A stretch of 64,000 nucleotides of DNA from Agarilytica sp033852165 (GTDB lineage: Bacteria > Pseudomonadota > Gammaproteobacteria > Pseudomonadales > Cellvibrionaceae): assembly GCA_033852165.1 (NCBI GenBank), contig JAWSUZ010000058.1, positions 1 through 64,000 on the forward strand. The letters are read 5' to 3'. This document shows positions 54,592-63,371 of the stretch, piece after piece. The notes beneath the pieces are model-generated. The model was not told where the DNA came from. It was given only the letters and a program-made list of their open reading frames with translations, and ran no database searches. Positions within the stretch are counted from its first letter, which is position 1. The number at the start of each line of letters is the position of its first letter. The position numbers were made by a program, and so were the translations under genes.

Positions 54592-56469
54592 TTACACCGC
54601 ACTGTCGACAGTTTTTTGGCCAATTCTGAAAATAACAAACTCAGCAGGTCTTAATGGGGCGATGCCGATCAAACAAATCATGCGACCATTATCGATGTCA
54701 TTTTGTGTCATGGTGCTGCGATCGCAACGTACAAAAAAAGCTTCGTCTGGCGTTGCACCGGCCAAATGATCGGACTTCCATTCGTTAAACAGAAAGTCTT
54801 GAATTGTCGACCGAACGTTGGCCCAAAGGGTTATTCCGTTATTTTCAAACACAGCGAATTGGGTTCCCAGCTCTATTGAACGTTCAACATAAGCAAAGTA
54901 ACGACGAACGTTCATGTACTTCCATTCCGCATCAGACGTGGCCGTTCGTGCGCCCCAAATTCGGAAACCTCGGCCTTCGAAAAACCGAATAACATTAATA
55001 CCATCGGGGTTCAGAACTTCTTGCTGGGCTTTGTTTATACTGATTTCTAAGCCCTTGGCTAATCTCAAGACTTCGTTCGCCGGAGCTTTGTGCACGCCCC
55101 TTTCGACATCGTTACGTGCAAAAATACCGGTAACAAAACCACTCGGCGGTAAATATATGTCGTTTTCTGTAACCGGATCGGCAACTTCAATCCAGGGGTA
55201 ATACAAGCCCGCACGGGTTGTATCGATCGTAGATCGGTCTGCACGCACTTCTGAAATTAGTTGATTGTTGGCTGAATCCATCACGGCAACGCGATAACGC
55301 ATACGCTCGCAATGGGAAATGAGTAAGCGTCGAACATCAGATCCGGTATCTTCACCATCGCTATGGCTTGAACCCGGAGCTGCTACGATTGAGATTTCTT
55401 CCAAATCTTCTAAGGTTCGTAGCCCTGTTTTTGGATGATCGTCATCACCTTCGTAATCAGCAGCGCCTAGACGTGGGCCATCGGTACCACCGGTTAAGAA
55501 CAATCGTGTTGAACGTTCTGCATCAGTAGAGTCTTCATCATTTAGACCGGTAAGAATGGTTAAGGCTGGCGATGAACTTTCGCTGTTGGCTAGGCTGTTA
55601 AGGTCTAGTAAATCGGAAACGGCGTCTAGCCTATTGGCCATATCCAAATTAACCATTAAGGGTACGTAAAGTTGCGCACGACGACTGGCTGACTCCGCTT
55701 GAAAAGCGGTGAAAAACGAAGACGAATGTTGCGCACGAAAATTTAGATCTTCCCATGATTGTTGATCTGAGAATCGACCCAATGCCCCAGTTATGACACT
55801 GACGGTTAACAGATGTACATTTGAAAAATCATCTAGCGCCTGAGCTTCGTTGGGCGATGCAGGGTCTGCGGGTGCTAAACGGAAGGTACTGCGCCCACCA
55901 TCAATAAAACTTTCTACTTGATAGAGTTCTAAATCACCGGCTGGCGAGCTGGTCTCCGTTGCTAAGACAATATCGCCATCACGAACGCCGCGTATAATAG
56001 GAACGGTATCGTCGCTTAATGGCTGCGTTGGATCACGCGGTGTTTCGCCCAGTATATTTTCGCCAGTTTTAAATATTAAGGTAACATTAAAATTACCGGC
56101 TGCACCCTGGTGCCGCGCCTCAAAGTCAATCACTGAGGGCGATGCAGTCACTTCGGCGCTTGCTCGTAGTGCGTCATCGTCAACTGCACGTGCAACATAA
56201 AGTCGGCGTCCTCCTTCTTCAAAATATGCGCGTACTGCCTGCGCAAGATAGTTATGGGTGGTGTCTTCCGTATCAAATTGCATTTGATCGAGTCCACCGT
56301 AAATTCTTTCGAATTCCGAGAAGCTGGTTAACAATGGTGGCTCACCAGCCGGAGGACCAAACCGTGTCGGCCCCACAAAAGCGGTTGTACTGGTACTCAC
56401 GCCTTCAATGGTTTTCTGTCTGAAACTTGTTTCTTCTACAAATACTCCAGGAGCTAAATATTCTGGCAT
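54592..56469 (-). CDS. sheath protein 1 (Afp2-like, major contractile sheath)
   Basis: 625 residues from the ATG at 56469, which has GGAGGAAG upstream; the frame is open 14 codons further. MPEYLAPGVFVEETSFRQKT, VSTSTTAFVGPTRFGP, YFEEGGRRLYVARAV, and the C-terminal NVRRYFAYVERSIELGTQFA, FENNGITLWANVRSTIQDFL, IGIAPLRPAEFVIFRIGQKT are textbook tail sheath. It is the main contractile shell. It is the first gene downstream of the repeat spacer at 56.5-56.8 kb. Confidence 0.97.
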   Translation of the reverse strand: MPEYLAPGVFVEETSFRQKTIEGVSTSTTAFVGPTRFGPPAGEPPLLTSFSEFERIYGGLDQMQFDTEDTTHNYLAQAVRAYFEEGGRRLYVARAVDDDALRASAEVTASPSVIDFEARHQGAAGNFNVTLIFKTGENILGETPRDPTQPLSDDTVPIIRGVRDGDIVLATETSSPAGDLELYQVESFIDGGRSTFRLAPADPASPNEAQALDDFSNVHLLTVSVITGALGRFSDQQSWEDLNFRAQHSSSFFTAFQAESASRRAQLYVPLMVNLDMANRLDAVSDLLDLNSLANSESSSPALTILTGLNDEDSTDAERSTRLFLTGGTDGPRLGAADYEGDDDHPKTGLRTLEDLEEISIVAAPGSSHSDGEDTGSDVRRLLISHCERMRYRVAVMDSANNQLISEVRADRSTIDTTRAGLYYPWIEVADPVTENDIYLPPSGFVTGIFARNDVERGVHKAPANEVLRLAKGLEISINKAQQEVLNPDGINVIRFFEGRGFRIWGARTATSDAEWKYMNVRRYFAYVERSIELGTQFAVFENNGITLWANVRSTIQDFLFNEWKSDHLAGATPDEAFFVRCDRSTMTQNDIDNGRMICLIGIAPLRPAEFVIFRIGQKTVDSAV

Positions 56470-56600
56470 GACTCTTCCTCCGCGATTGCGCTGGTGATCC
56501 TTATGGATCAAACTATTTAAATATTATCGAGTTTATTTTTTCGCAAAAAATACTAACTAATCTTGATACAAGTTGTTTCGTTGGCTTCGCTATAGTATCC

Positions 56601-56788
56601 AGGTAAGGTTACTGTTTGGGTAAAACACGCTATACCCAAAGCACTCACAATGCTCGCGGGGCAGGCTCTAAATACGTCCCTGTACGCTCGACCGCCGCAT
56701 CCATCGGCAATTGCTCCTGCATTGCCCTACTACACCACATCCATGTGGTAATGCGGCAGACGGTCTTACTCAAACAGTAACCTTACCT
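56601..56788. repeat. structured intergenic repeat, copy 8 (long form)
   Basis: 26-base inverted arms at 56601-56626 and 56763-56788 with two mismatches. Minus-strand core: GCCGC-type stem, ACCACATGGATGTGGT, and the stem GGCAATG/AATTGCC around CAGGAGC. Flanks resemble those of copy 2, so copies 2 and 8 share descent. Confidence 0.87.
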
Positions 56789-56814
56789 TCTGCCCTGCTA
56801 GTAATTGTTTTATA

Positions 56815-57687
56815 TTAAGACGCTTGAACATACAGTTCTGATAAGTCGCTTGTCTTCAAAATTAAATCCCGCCCATAAACCAACTCGGCTTGTATCTCTG
56901 AAACTTCACCATCGTCATTATTGGGCGTCTCTGTATAAATAAGGCCTTGGCTTTGGCTCAATATGCTCGAATAATCTGGCTGTAATGCTCCATCAATAAG
57001 GTCTTGATTCAAAGGTTCATACATCACCGCCACATCGATATCCCAGGTCCGCTGAAACAAACGCGTTCCGTCAGTTGTGGGGGGCGAGCTACCAAACGAG
57101 CTGCTAATTAAGGGGTAAGGCATCATGATCGCAAATTTACCCTCTGCATCCGCCAGTCCGTACCAACTGAATTCATCTTCGGTTTGCACGCGAACTAATG
57201 CGTGTGCTGCCGGTTCATCGCTTATTCGATCAATTAATTCGCCCCTTACAAAGGTATGCTGGGCTGATGCCGTTCGGTTAATCGATGAATACAAATTAAA
57301 ACCTTTGGGCGCTGTACTCGGCGAACCCGCATTGTCATCGACCAAAAACAACCCGTCATAGGGAAGTGGTAAATCAACCAGAAGCGACACCGCGCTAAAC
57401 TGGCGCCGACTATCCACCACGTCAAGAATGAAACGCTTAGTTTCCGGCGGGCTGACTTCCTCAGCTTCCGAGGCAAAGGCTTCATATAAATGCATACCCG
57501 GTACGTTGTTAAACGCGTACACACCGCTCTTCGTCCGAAACGCTGTATTCACCTGGCGTAAGTTTTCTATCGGCGTTAATGTCACGCGTAGTCCGTCTTG
57601 TATCTGCGCATCTAAAGCGGGGTCCCAAAATCGGATACCCAATAATGTTTTTTTCGATACGCTTTCTACAAACTGATATTGCAGCAC
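56815..57687 (-). CDS. 290-residue eCIS protein with carboxypeptidase-regulatory-like beta domain
   Basis: GTG start. LRVTLTPIENLRQVNTAFRT, SGVYAFNNVPGMHLYEAFAS, FILDVVDSRRQFSAVSLLVD and LPYDGLFLVDDN form beta repeats; VRVQTEDEFSWYGLADAEGK and FAIMMPYPL resemble a carboxypeptidase-regulatory-like (CarboxypepD) beta-sandwich. No enzyme motif. It lies between the tube-cap gene and the main sheath, where uncharacterised eCIS proteins of similar layout occur. A cap or collar accessory role is inferred from position. Confidence 0.72.
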   Translation of the reverse strand: MLQYQFVESVSKKTLLGIRFWDPALDAQIQDGLRVTLTPIENLRQVNTAFRTKSGVYAFNNVPGMHLYEAFASEAEEVSPPETKRFILDVVDSRRQFSAVSLLVDLPLPYDGLFLVDDNAGSPSTAPKGFNLYSSINRTASAQHTFVRGELIDRISDEPAAHALVRVQTEDEFSWYGLADAEGKFAIMMPYPLISSSFGSSPPTTDGTRLFQRTWDIDVAVMYEPLNQDLIDGALQPDYSSILSQSQGLIYTETPNNDDGEVSEIQAELVYGRDLILKTSDLSELYVQAS

Positions 57688-57718
57688 GATTTACGCTAAG
57701 CCTCTTGGTTTCATTTGT

Positions 57719-58321
57719 TTACACATTTGAAACAATTCCCATGTCATTAACCCGCTCTTGCACACGATCATCGTATTCGCTGGGTTTCGTCTGGCTCGAT
57801 TCGATCCCGACAACACGCGCAACATAGGGAATGGATAATTGATAGGCATTAACGCCCAACACATCCCATATGCGAAAAAGGTCTTCTGTTTTTAATTCGG
57901 CGTGCATAATGTCGATGGTTTCATCTAAACGGAAAACATTCGGTGTAGTCGAGTTCAATACGGCGGAAGGTAATGTCGGGGTGTCTTCAATTATGCGCAT
58001 AATCCAACCGGCCAATTCATATTGGTAAGACGCTTCACCGCCCCATACCGTGATTAAAAAATGAAGATCGAGCGGTAATTCTGTATCCATTCGATTTCCG
58101 TCGACACCGATTCGCCCCATTGGTGTTCGATTAATGCCGTTGCAATACACGCGATACATAAATAACGATGCGCCATTTGTAATCGCATTATTGGTAAAGT
58201 CTCGTGATGTGAACATGCGAAAATCGGCAACGATATCGTTAAAGTCCTGCGGTCTGTAACTGGACTCTAATAAACCCATCAATGATTCACCTACCGCTCG
58301 AATCGCTCTAAAGTCGGCCAT
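57719..58321 (-). CDS. tube terminator/cap protein (Afp16-like, DUF4255)
   Basis: 200 residues. FRAIRAVGESLMGLLESSYR near the start and LDLHFLITVWGGEASYQYEL, WIMRIIEDTPTLP, and IWDVLGVNAYQLSIPYVARV mark the DUF4255/Pvc16 N-terminal domain. It sets and closes the distal end of the tube and sheath. GGTGAA lies before the ATG. The gene order receiver-like, Afp16, then sheath/tube matches many eCIS loci. Confidence 0.93.
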   Translation of the reverse strand: MADFRAIRAVGESLMGLLESSYRPQDFNDIVADFRMFTSRDFTNNAITNGASLFMYRVYCNGINRTPMGRIGVDGNRMDTELPLDLHFLITVWGGEASYQYELAGWIMRIIEDTPTLPSAVLNSTTPNVFRLDETIDIMHAELKTEDLFRIWDVLGVNAYQLSIPYVARVVGIESSQTKPSEYDDRVQERVNDMGIVSNV

Positions 58322-58380
58322 ATTTCACCAGTAACCTCTGGTTTTTCTTTTCGTAAAAACGTAATTTATTTTCATTTTTA

Positions 58381-58737
58381 TCAACAACTCTCGCTTTCAA
58401 ATGCACACAGCACTTCGGCTAATTCGTCTGAAGAAATCTCGCCAAGATCCGTTTTCTCCGGAACCATTCGCCAAACCGAGAAAAACTGCCCCTGCGTTTC
58501 AATGCTAACGACGCGCGCCTTGGGGTGTTGATACAAAACATCTGGGCATTGGTCAGATTGATTTGAGTCCACAATAATGACGTTTGGCAGATCGTCTTTA
58601 TGACAACCAGTAAAATATTCATTTACTGTTTCGTAATGCCCAAGCACATCTAAGGTGCCATATTTACGAAATGATTCTGCGACAATCCCCTGAAGTATCT
58701 TAGGGAGTCCAAAGGTTAGAATTTTTATTGGCTCCAC
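58381..58737 (-). CDS. receiver-like small protein at the head of the eCIS operon
   Basis: 118 residues, GTG start with AGGAG six bases upstream. The fold pattern resembles a receiver domain: MEPIKILTFGLPKILQGIVA at the first strand and helix, VIIVDSNQSD at the position of the phosphorylated Asp and ARVVSIETQGQFFSVWRMVP after it. The acidic pair of the first strand is missing and the conserved Lys is not evident, so phosphorylation is doubtful. Small receiver-like genes head other eCIS loci too, from memory. A regulatory or assembly-control role is possible. The gene is the first of the minus-strand eCIS series. Confidence 0.65.
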   Translation of the reverse strand: MEPIKILTFGLPKILQGIVAESFRKYGTLDVLGHYETVNEYFTGCHKDDLPNVIIVDSNQSDQCPDVLYQHPKARVVSIETQGQFFSVWRMVPEKTDLGEISSDELAEVLCAFESESC

Positions 58738-59258
58738 TTTTCACTCCTGCCGTTTTCGGGAATGAGTATCGGTCTTTGGCAAACTATTGGATATCCGTCA
58801 GAGGATACATAAAAGGTTCAGTTGGTTAAGAAAGGCCTACAAAAACTGGGCACTAGGCACACGTATCGGTACAGATATAGGTACAGAAAGGATCTAGATC
58901 TTTTGGTTCATAGGTGGGCTGATGGATGAGATATAGACAAAGGCTATAGGTGAAGCTAAAGATAGGCATATAGCCCGCTTCAAAAATAAGCTCAGCAAGC
59001 GGTTTGACGCATGTATGGCAACAGTCTCGCTATTCACTCGTGAGCACTGGTTAGCTCACACAGCTATATAGTAGAGGAGTTTTATAATCAAAGGCTATTC
59101 ATGCCATTTTGTGTAGATTATCAGTTGATAAGGAACTACCGGCTAAAACAATATTGATATTTCGGCGACACTTACCCCAATGATCATAGGAATGATCGAC
59201 TATCCTATAAGAACGACTCTCTATTGATCTATTCTCGTCTCTCTATAGGGGTACTCTG
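58738..59258. other. divergent spacer with candidate eCIS control region
   Basis: About 520 bases without a gene, between the divergent eCIS and binding-protein genes. It must hold the eCIS promoter, but no clean -10/-35 pair is evident on the minus strand. A perfect inverted repeat GTGAGC-8-GCTCAC lies at 59040-59059 and could be an operator. TATAAT at 59083-59088 is a possible plus-strand -10 box. Confidence 0.4.
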
Positions 59259-60170
59259 GTGATAAACCTCAAAAATTCAGAGTGGCAAAACTATCAGGCG
59301 CAGTTCTTCTGCGGCTTTTTCACGCTCTTTATTACGCACCTTTTCATACTCCTTTTCGCAGTCCTTCTCATATTCGTTTTTAGCGCTCGAGCTCAAGCAA
59401 CCTCTAATGACACAGATGCTACAAATCCATATATTGTGTACGACGATGAAGCTGAACTCACTCAAACGATCGTCTACGCATTGCCGGACAAAGCCGTTGC
59501 CGTTGAACGGAACAATAAAGGTAAAAAATACCGGAGAGGAATAAGCATTGCGAAAGTTTTATTTGGCGAAGCTAATATTGACTGGAGACCTGTTTATCTC
59601 CCGATCCGACGCATGTTTTCTGAATTAGAAAACGGTAATGCAAATTTCGCCTATTTTGTGAAAAGCCTACGAATTCAGTTGTGCTGTATTACCAGCGAAA
59701 AGCCAGTATTTTTCATGGAGCTGGGCATCTATAGCGCCATCGGTAGTCCGCCATTTACGCAACTAACGGATTTAACGAATCGAAGAGTGATTGTCATCGA
59801 AGAATATCAATACGGGCTTGTGGGGCAATTTATCCATGACAAAAACAACAACGTTACGAATTACTCTGCTGCAGATCATATGACAGCGTTATCGATGTTA
59901 GTCGCTGGACGGGCAGACTATTTACTCGACTACCGTGTTGCGACAACGGACATTTATGAAGAAGTAAAAAAGCATAATATTGAGTATGCTGTATTGCGAA
60001 AAATAGAACTGTATATGTTGCTCAACAAGGACTACCCGAACGCAAAAGCCGTAATGAGACGACTGGAAAGGATATTTCACTCTATCCCCAAAGACATTCT
60101 AAATAATCCTTGCGTTGAGTGTATCGCCGGAGTCAGGGAGGAAGTAGGCAATAGCAGCGACGAACCGTAG
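59259..60170 (+). CDS. periplasmic solute-binding-like protein (family 3 type)
   Basis: 303 residues, GTG start. Residues about 20-46 form a signal peptide or membrane segment (FCGFFTLFITHLFILLFAVL). The mature part resembles a type 2 periplasmic-binding fold: SIAKVLFGEANIDWRPVYLP, RRMFSELENGNANFAYFVKS, TQLTDLTNRRVIVIEEYQYG, LSMLVAGRADYLLDYRVATT. No transporter genes are adjacent, so it may be an orphan sensor or binding protein. It is divergent from the eCIS operon. The N-terminal extension before the hydrophobic part is longer than usual. Confidence 0.72.
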   Translation: MINLKNSEWQNYQAQFFCGFFTLFITHLFILLFAVLLIFVFSARAQATSNDTDATNPYIVYDDEAELTQTIVYALPDKAVAVERNNKGKKYRRGISIAKVLFGEANIDWRPVYLPIRRMFSELENGNANFAYFVKSLRIQLCCITSEKPVFFMELGIYSAIGSPPFTQLTDLTNRRVIVIEEYQYGLVGQFIHDKNNNVTNYSAADHMTALSMLVAGRADYLLDYRVATTDIYEEVKKHNIEYAVLRKIELYMLLNKDYPNAKAVMRRLERIFHSIPKDILNNPCVECIAGVREEVGNSSDEP

Positions 60171-60251
60171 ATATTAGTCACTGTTATTTAGGCTGTTTTT
60201 AGAACGGTTGGTTTTTACTGAGCTTATACCCTGGGTTGCAAACACAGATTT

Positions 60252-60875
60252 TTAGTCAATGCTTTCGATCAGCGCCAAGCCTGTAGCACTCGCCTTATTT
60301 ACATTGGTACTAACGCGATAATAGCTCGCCTGAGCGTATTGCATCGATTCCAAAGACGTCGTACTCGGTTCATCGCGAAGCCATCTCTTCGCTTCAGCAG
60401 GATTGAGGATTACCGGCATTCGGTGATGGATTTCTTCGAGTGTATCTTGAGAGTCTTGAGTGATGATAGTGAAGGAGAGTTTGTCTTCCCAAGCGTCCCA
60501 AAGGCCCGCCATAACAACGATATCATTAGGGATATGGACAACATAGGGTTGTTTAATACCGTTTTCTTTGACCCATTCATAGTAGCCAGCAACGGGAACT
60601 AAACACGTTTGGCCGTTTTGCCAAGCGCCTTTATAAGACGCTTTTTCCTGAACAGTTTCTACCCGAGCATTGTGGGTTGGATACTTGCCGCCGAACTCTT
60701 TAGCCCAAGGAGGAACCAAGCCCCAGCGTGCGAGACAAACGCCTCCCTGAGTCACTATTGGAACCATGGCCGAGGGTGAAATATTGTACCCAGTTTCAAA
60801 GTCGTTGGGCCAATCGCCGATGATATCGACCCAATTGTGCATTTCTTGTAAATGATTGAAAAATCGACCACACAT
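60252..60875 (-). CDS. yedK: SRAP-family protein (YedK/HMCES-like abasic-site crosslinker)
   Basis: 207 residues. The mature N-terminus begins MCGRF with the catalytic Cys2, which forms a thiazolidine link to abasic sites in single-stranded DNA. NARVETV near residue 69, VAGYYEW near 100 (Glu) and EEIHHRMPVIL near 150 (His) complete the conserved set. YedK protects stalled forks. It is full-length. It is convergent with the binding-protein gene and has no operon partner. Confidence 0.96.
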   Translation of the reverse strand: MCGRFFNHLQEMHNWVDIIGDWPNDFETGYNISPSAMVPIVTQGGVCLARWGLVPPWAKEFGGKYPTHNARVETVQEKASYKGAWQNGQTCLVPVAGYYEWVKENGIKQPYVVHIPNDIVVMAGLWDAWEDKLSFTIITQDSQDTLEEIHHRMPVILNPAEAKRWLRDEPSTTSLESMQYAQASYYRVSTNVNKASATGLALIESID

Positions 60876-60960
60876 TGGTTTTACCCTAACTGATACCCGA
60901 CAGCTATTCTAACCAAATACGAATCTAGACATCTACAATTCTAGCCAAGACCTGGGCAGC

Positions 60961-61749
60961 TTATGCAGCCAGTCGGGTGTCCTCTAGCTTCTTAACCACC
61001 ATTGCATACCGATCTTCAGCTTCCTGGATATGAAGACCTTTAGGGAATTTGCGCAGGTAACCAGTTAAAAACTGTTTGGTGCGTTTGAGGAAATGATGCT
61101 TGGCTTTGTTTGAATCAGCAGACATCGAGTATTCCCACTGCTCTTCACATAAGCCAAAACACTTGTTGTCGCGGAGATTGGCCGCTTTTCTTTCCCATAC
61201 AGGTAAAAGGCTTTTGAGCGTGCCATCGTGCGGATAAGATTGAAGTGCTTTTTGCAGAGACGGCAACACCACTTTCGGTGATTTCGTCATATCAGAAAGA
61301 ATCTTGCCAAGCTGTTTAGCCGGGTAAGACAAGGCAATAACACCCGCTTCGTTTTCGAAAAGCTCACCGTACTGCACAAAAAGCCAGTCTGAAGCGCTTA
61401 CGGGGCTGCTGAAAAGAATTTGGTATTTGTCTCGCCCTATCTTATTAACTGTGTATTCGAGTTTTTCGAAACGGCCTTTAAAGCCCATGGTACAGAGGTG
61501 AAAACGAGCATATTCTGGGTTGAAGTCCTTTTGATACACCAGTAACTCTAGGCTTTCGTCATTACGATCGACATATGGCAGCTCACTGTATTCTGCATAA
61601 TCGATTCGATTCACCGCATGACGCTCAATTTTGACATAGCCAGTGCTGCTCTGCGCATAGAAGCCGTAAGAGGTGATGGTATTACTTGGCAGAGGAAGGC
61701 CAATTTTAGACAAAAATGACTGGGATTTGGTCGGTAGTGATAAACCCAT
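60961..61749 (-). CDS. protein of unknown function, 262 residues
   Basis: ATG start, no signal peptide, no membrane helix. The first 150 residues are mixed alpha-beta (IERHAVNRIDYAEYSELPYV, FHLCTMGFKGRFEKLEYTVN), the last 110 helical and basic (HHFLKRTKQFLTGYLRKFPK). Two cysteines in CFGLCEEQWEY near 203 could be a local motif. No family was recognised. It lies upstream of the SRAP gene on the same strand, 85 bases away, so the two could be co-transcribed. Confidence 0.65.
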   Translation of the reverse strand: MGLSLPTKSQSFLSKIGLPLPSNTITSYGFYAQSSTGYVKIERHAVNRIDYAEYSELPYVDRNDESLELLVYQKDFNPEYARFHLCTMGFKGRFEKLEYTVNKIGRDKYQILFSSPVSASDWLFVQYGELFENEAGVIALSYPAKQLGKILSDMTKSPKVVLPSLQKALQSYPHDGTLKSLLPVWERKAANLRDNKCFGLCEEQWEYSMSADSNKAKHHFLKRTKQFLTGYLRKFPKGLHIQEAEDRYAMVVKKLEDTRLAA

Positions 61750-62323
61750 GACGGGGAATTTCCTTTTTGTTAACTCAAGTTACTTGGCCATCTATGGCTG
61801 GACGCCAGTATTACTCATTTCACTTAACTTTTATGTGAAATGGATCATAACCGGTCAAATAGATGAAACAAATACACTTCCGATGAAGGGGGAAATGGCT
61901 GGATAGGCGTGCAAGACAGGAGTGATAGGCACTCGAAGCCGCTTACACTGCACTACAGCCATTTACATTCTGGAGTATTGAGCTGTTAGAAAGTTACCGG
62001 ATGCACTATAAACGACAGCCGTGATTTACCCCCGCTGTTTTATTCAGTCTCATTACTTGAGAAAAGATGACCCGCCTGAAAGCAAAACGTCTTATTGCAA
62101 AAAAGTAGTCATTTCAATTTCCACGCAGGATCAAAAATCACTGATTAAAATTCAATGTAGCTTGCCATACAGAAAGCGCGTCTTGCGTAGCTTGGAAGTA
62201 ATATTCAGTATCTTCCACCCCTGGTTAGCACAGTGTTATATTGCCCGCTTGGATTTATCTTTGGTTTTTCGCACGCATTTTCAGGCTCGCAAACTGAATG
62301 TCGGGCTTAATAAGGGAAGTAAT

Positions 62324-63295
62324 ATGTTTTATCGAAAGACGGCACTCGGCGTCATGGTGCTTTTATCTCTAGCGGCCTGTACAAGCAAAGGGCAAAATGA
62401 ACAGGAAACCCTTATTGTTCAAAGCCTAGAGAATATGATTTATGTGCCGGGCGGGACTTTTATGATGGGTGACGGCGCGTTTACCGAGGACGTGAACGGA
62501 CTGACCACTGACCAGTATTGGACCAACTGGAACAGAAGCAAACCGGCTCATGAAGTCACCCTTGATACATATTATTTGGGCAAGTTCGAGGTGACATTTA
62601 ATGAGTTTGATGTTTACAGTCGGGCGAAGGAAAAGACAATTATCTATGAGCACCTAGCACAACAAGGCCGTCGAGATGGGTATCCCGCCGTGATAACCAG
62701 TTGGTATGAGGCTAAGGCTTATTGCACTTGGCTTGGAGAAATTTCCAGCCTACCTTTTGATCTGCCCACTGAAGCTCAGTGGGAGTATGCGGCGCGCAAC
62801 AGAGGTAAAAATTATCTGTTCCCTACCAATAACGGTAAAATTGAAGCACGAGTTAATATAAAAGTTATGCCCGAAGGTTCTCGTTATTATTCTCCGGTCG
62901 GGGTGAATCCACCCAACCCGATGGGTTTTTATGAGATGGGCGCCAGTGTTCGGGAGTGGGTCGAGGACTGGTATGATTTTCGCTATTATCAATACTCTCC
63001 AAAGCTCAATCCTAAAGGCCCGGCTGAATCCCCATATAAAAACAACAAATCCAAAGTCTTTAGAGGAACATCGAATGGCAACTCAGGATCTGTAGTACGC
63101 AACTTTATGGTGTTTAAAAGGGGAGACGGTTCACCGGAGGAAACCGTAGATATCGGGGTACGTTGTGCGTTACACCTAGAAGAGCAATTAACGCCTAATC
63201 AGCTAAAGGATCGGGCACTGGACTATATGCGCCGATCACCTTCGGCTAACGAGAACACTATTGAACAAACGTTTCCAATAGTGCTCTCCCAATAA
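62324..63295 (+). CDS. formylglycine-generating-enzyme-like (SUMF1 domain) lipoprotein
   Basis: 323 residues from the ATG at 62324 (GGGAAG upstream); the frame is open 101 codons further but that part does not look coding. A signal peptide ends in the lipobox LAAC (Cys near 20). The SUMF1/FGE-sulfatase domain fills the rest: MIYVPGGTFMMGDG, HEVTLDTYYLGKFEVTFNEF, PAVITSWYEAKAYCTWLGEI, LPTEAQWEYAARN, MGASVREWVEDWYDF and DIGVRCALH. The two catalytic cysteines of true formylglycine-generating enzymes are not evident, so a structural or binding role is more likely than sulfatase activation. Confidence 0.85.
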   Translation: MFYRKTALGVMVLLSLAACTSKGQNEQETLIVQSLENMIYVPGGTFMMGDGAFTEDVNGLTTDQYWTNWNRSKPAHEVTLDTYYLGKFEVTFNEFDVYSRAKEKTIIYEHLAQQGRRDGYPAVITSWYEAKAYCTWLGEISSLPFDLPTEAQWEYAARNRGKNYLFPTNNGKIEARVNIKVMPEGSRYYSPVGVNPPNPMGFYEMGASVREWVEDWYDFRYYQYSPKLNPKGPAESPYKNNKSKVFRGTSNGNSGSVVRNFMVFKRGDGSPEETVDIGVRCALHLEEQLTPNQLKDRALDYMRRSPSANENTIEQTFPIVLSQ

Positions 63296-63371
63296 AACCC
63301 TATTAAATCAATTATAGTTTTGCATATTTAACAAGAAGGCTATTGCCAAACGTTTGAAGATCCGAAAGCAA

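Noticed and set aside
16617..56788. retron or group II intron as origin of the structured repeats
   Set aside because: No reverse transcriptase gene in the window and the copies are far shorter than a group II intron; a non-autonomous element remains possible.
16806..58737. prophage or type VI secretion system
   Set aside because: No head, portal, terminase, lysis or integrase genes and no TssB/TssC/TssJLM set; the ATPase, DUF4255 and DUF4157 genes point to eCIS.
62021..62323. 101-codon upstream extension of the SUMF1-domain gene
   Set aside because: The lipoprotein signal starts at the ATG at 62324 with its own ribosome site; the upstream residues do not look like protein.
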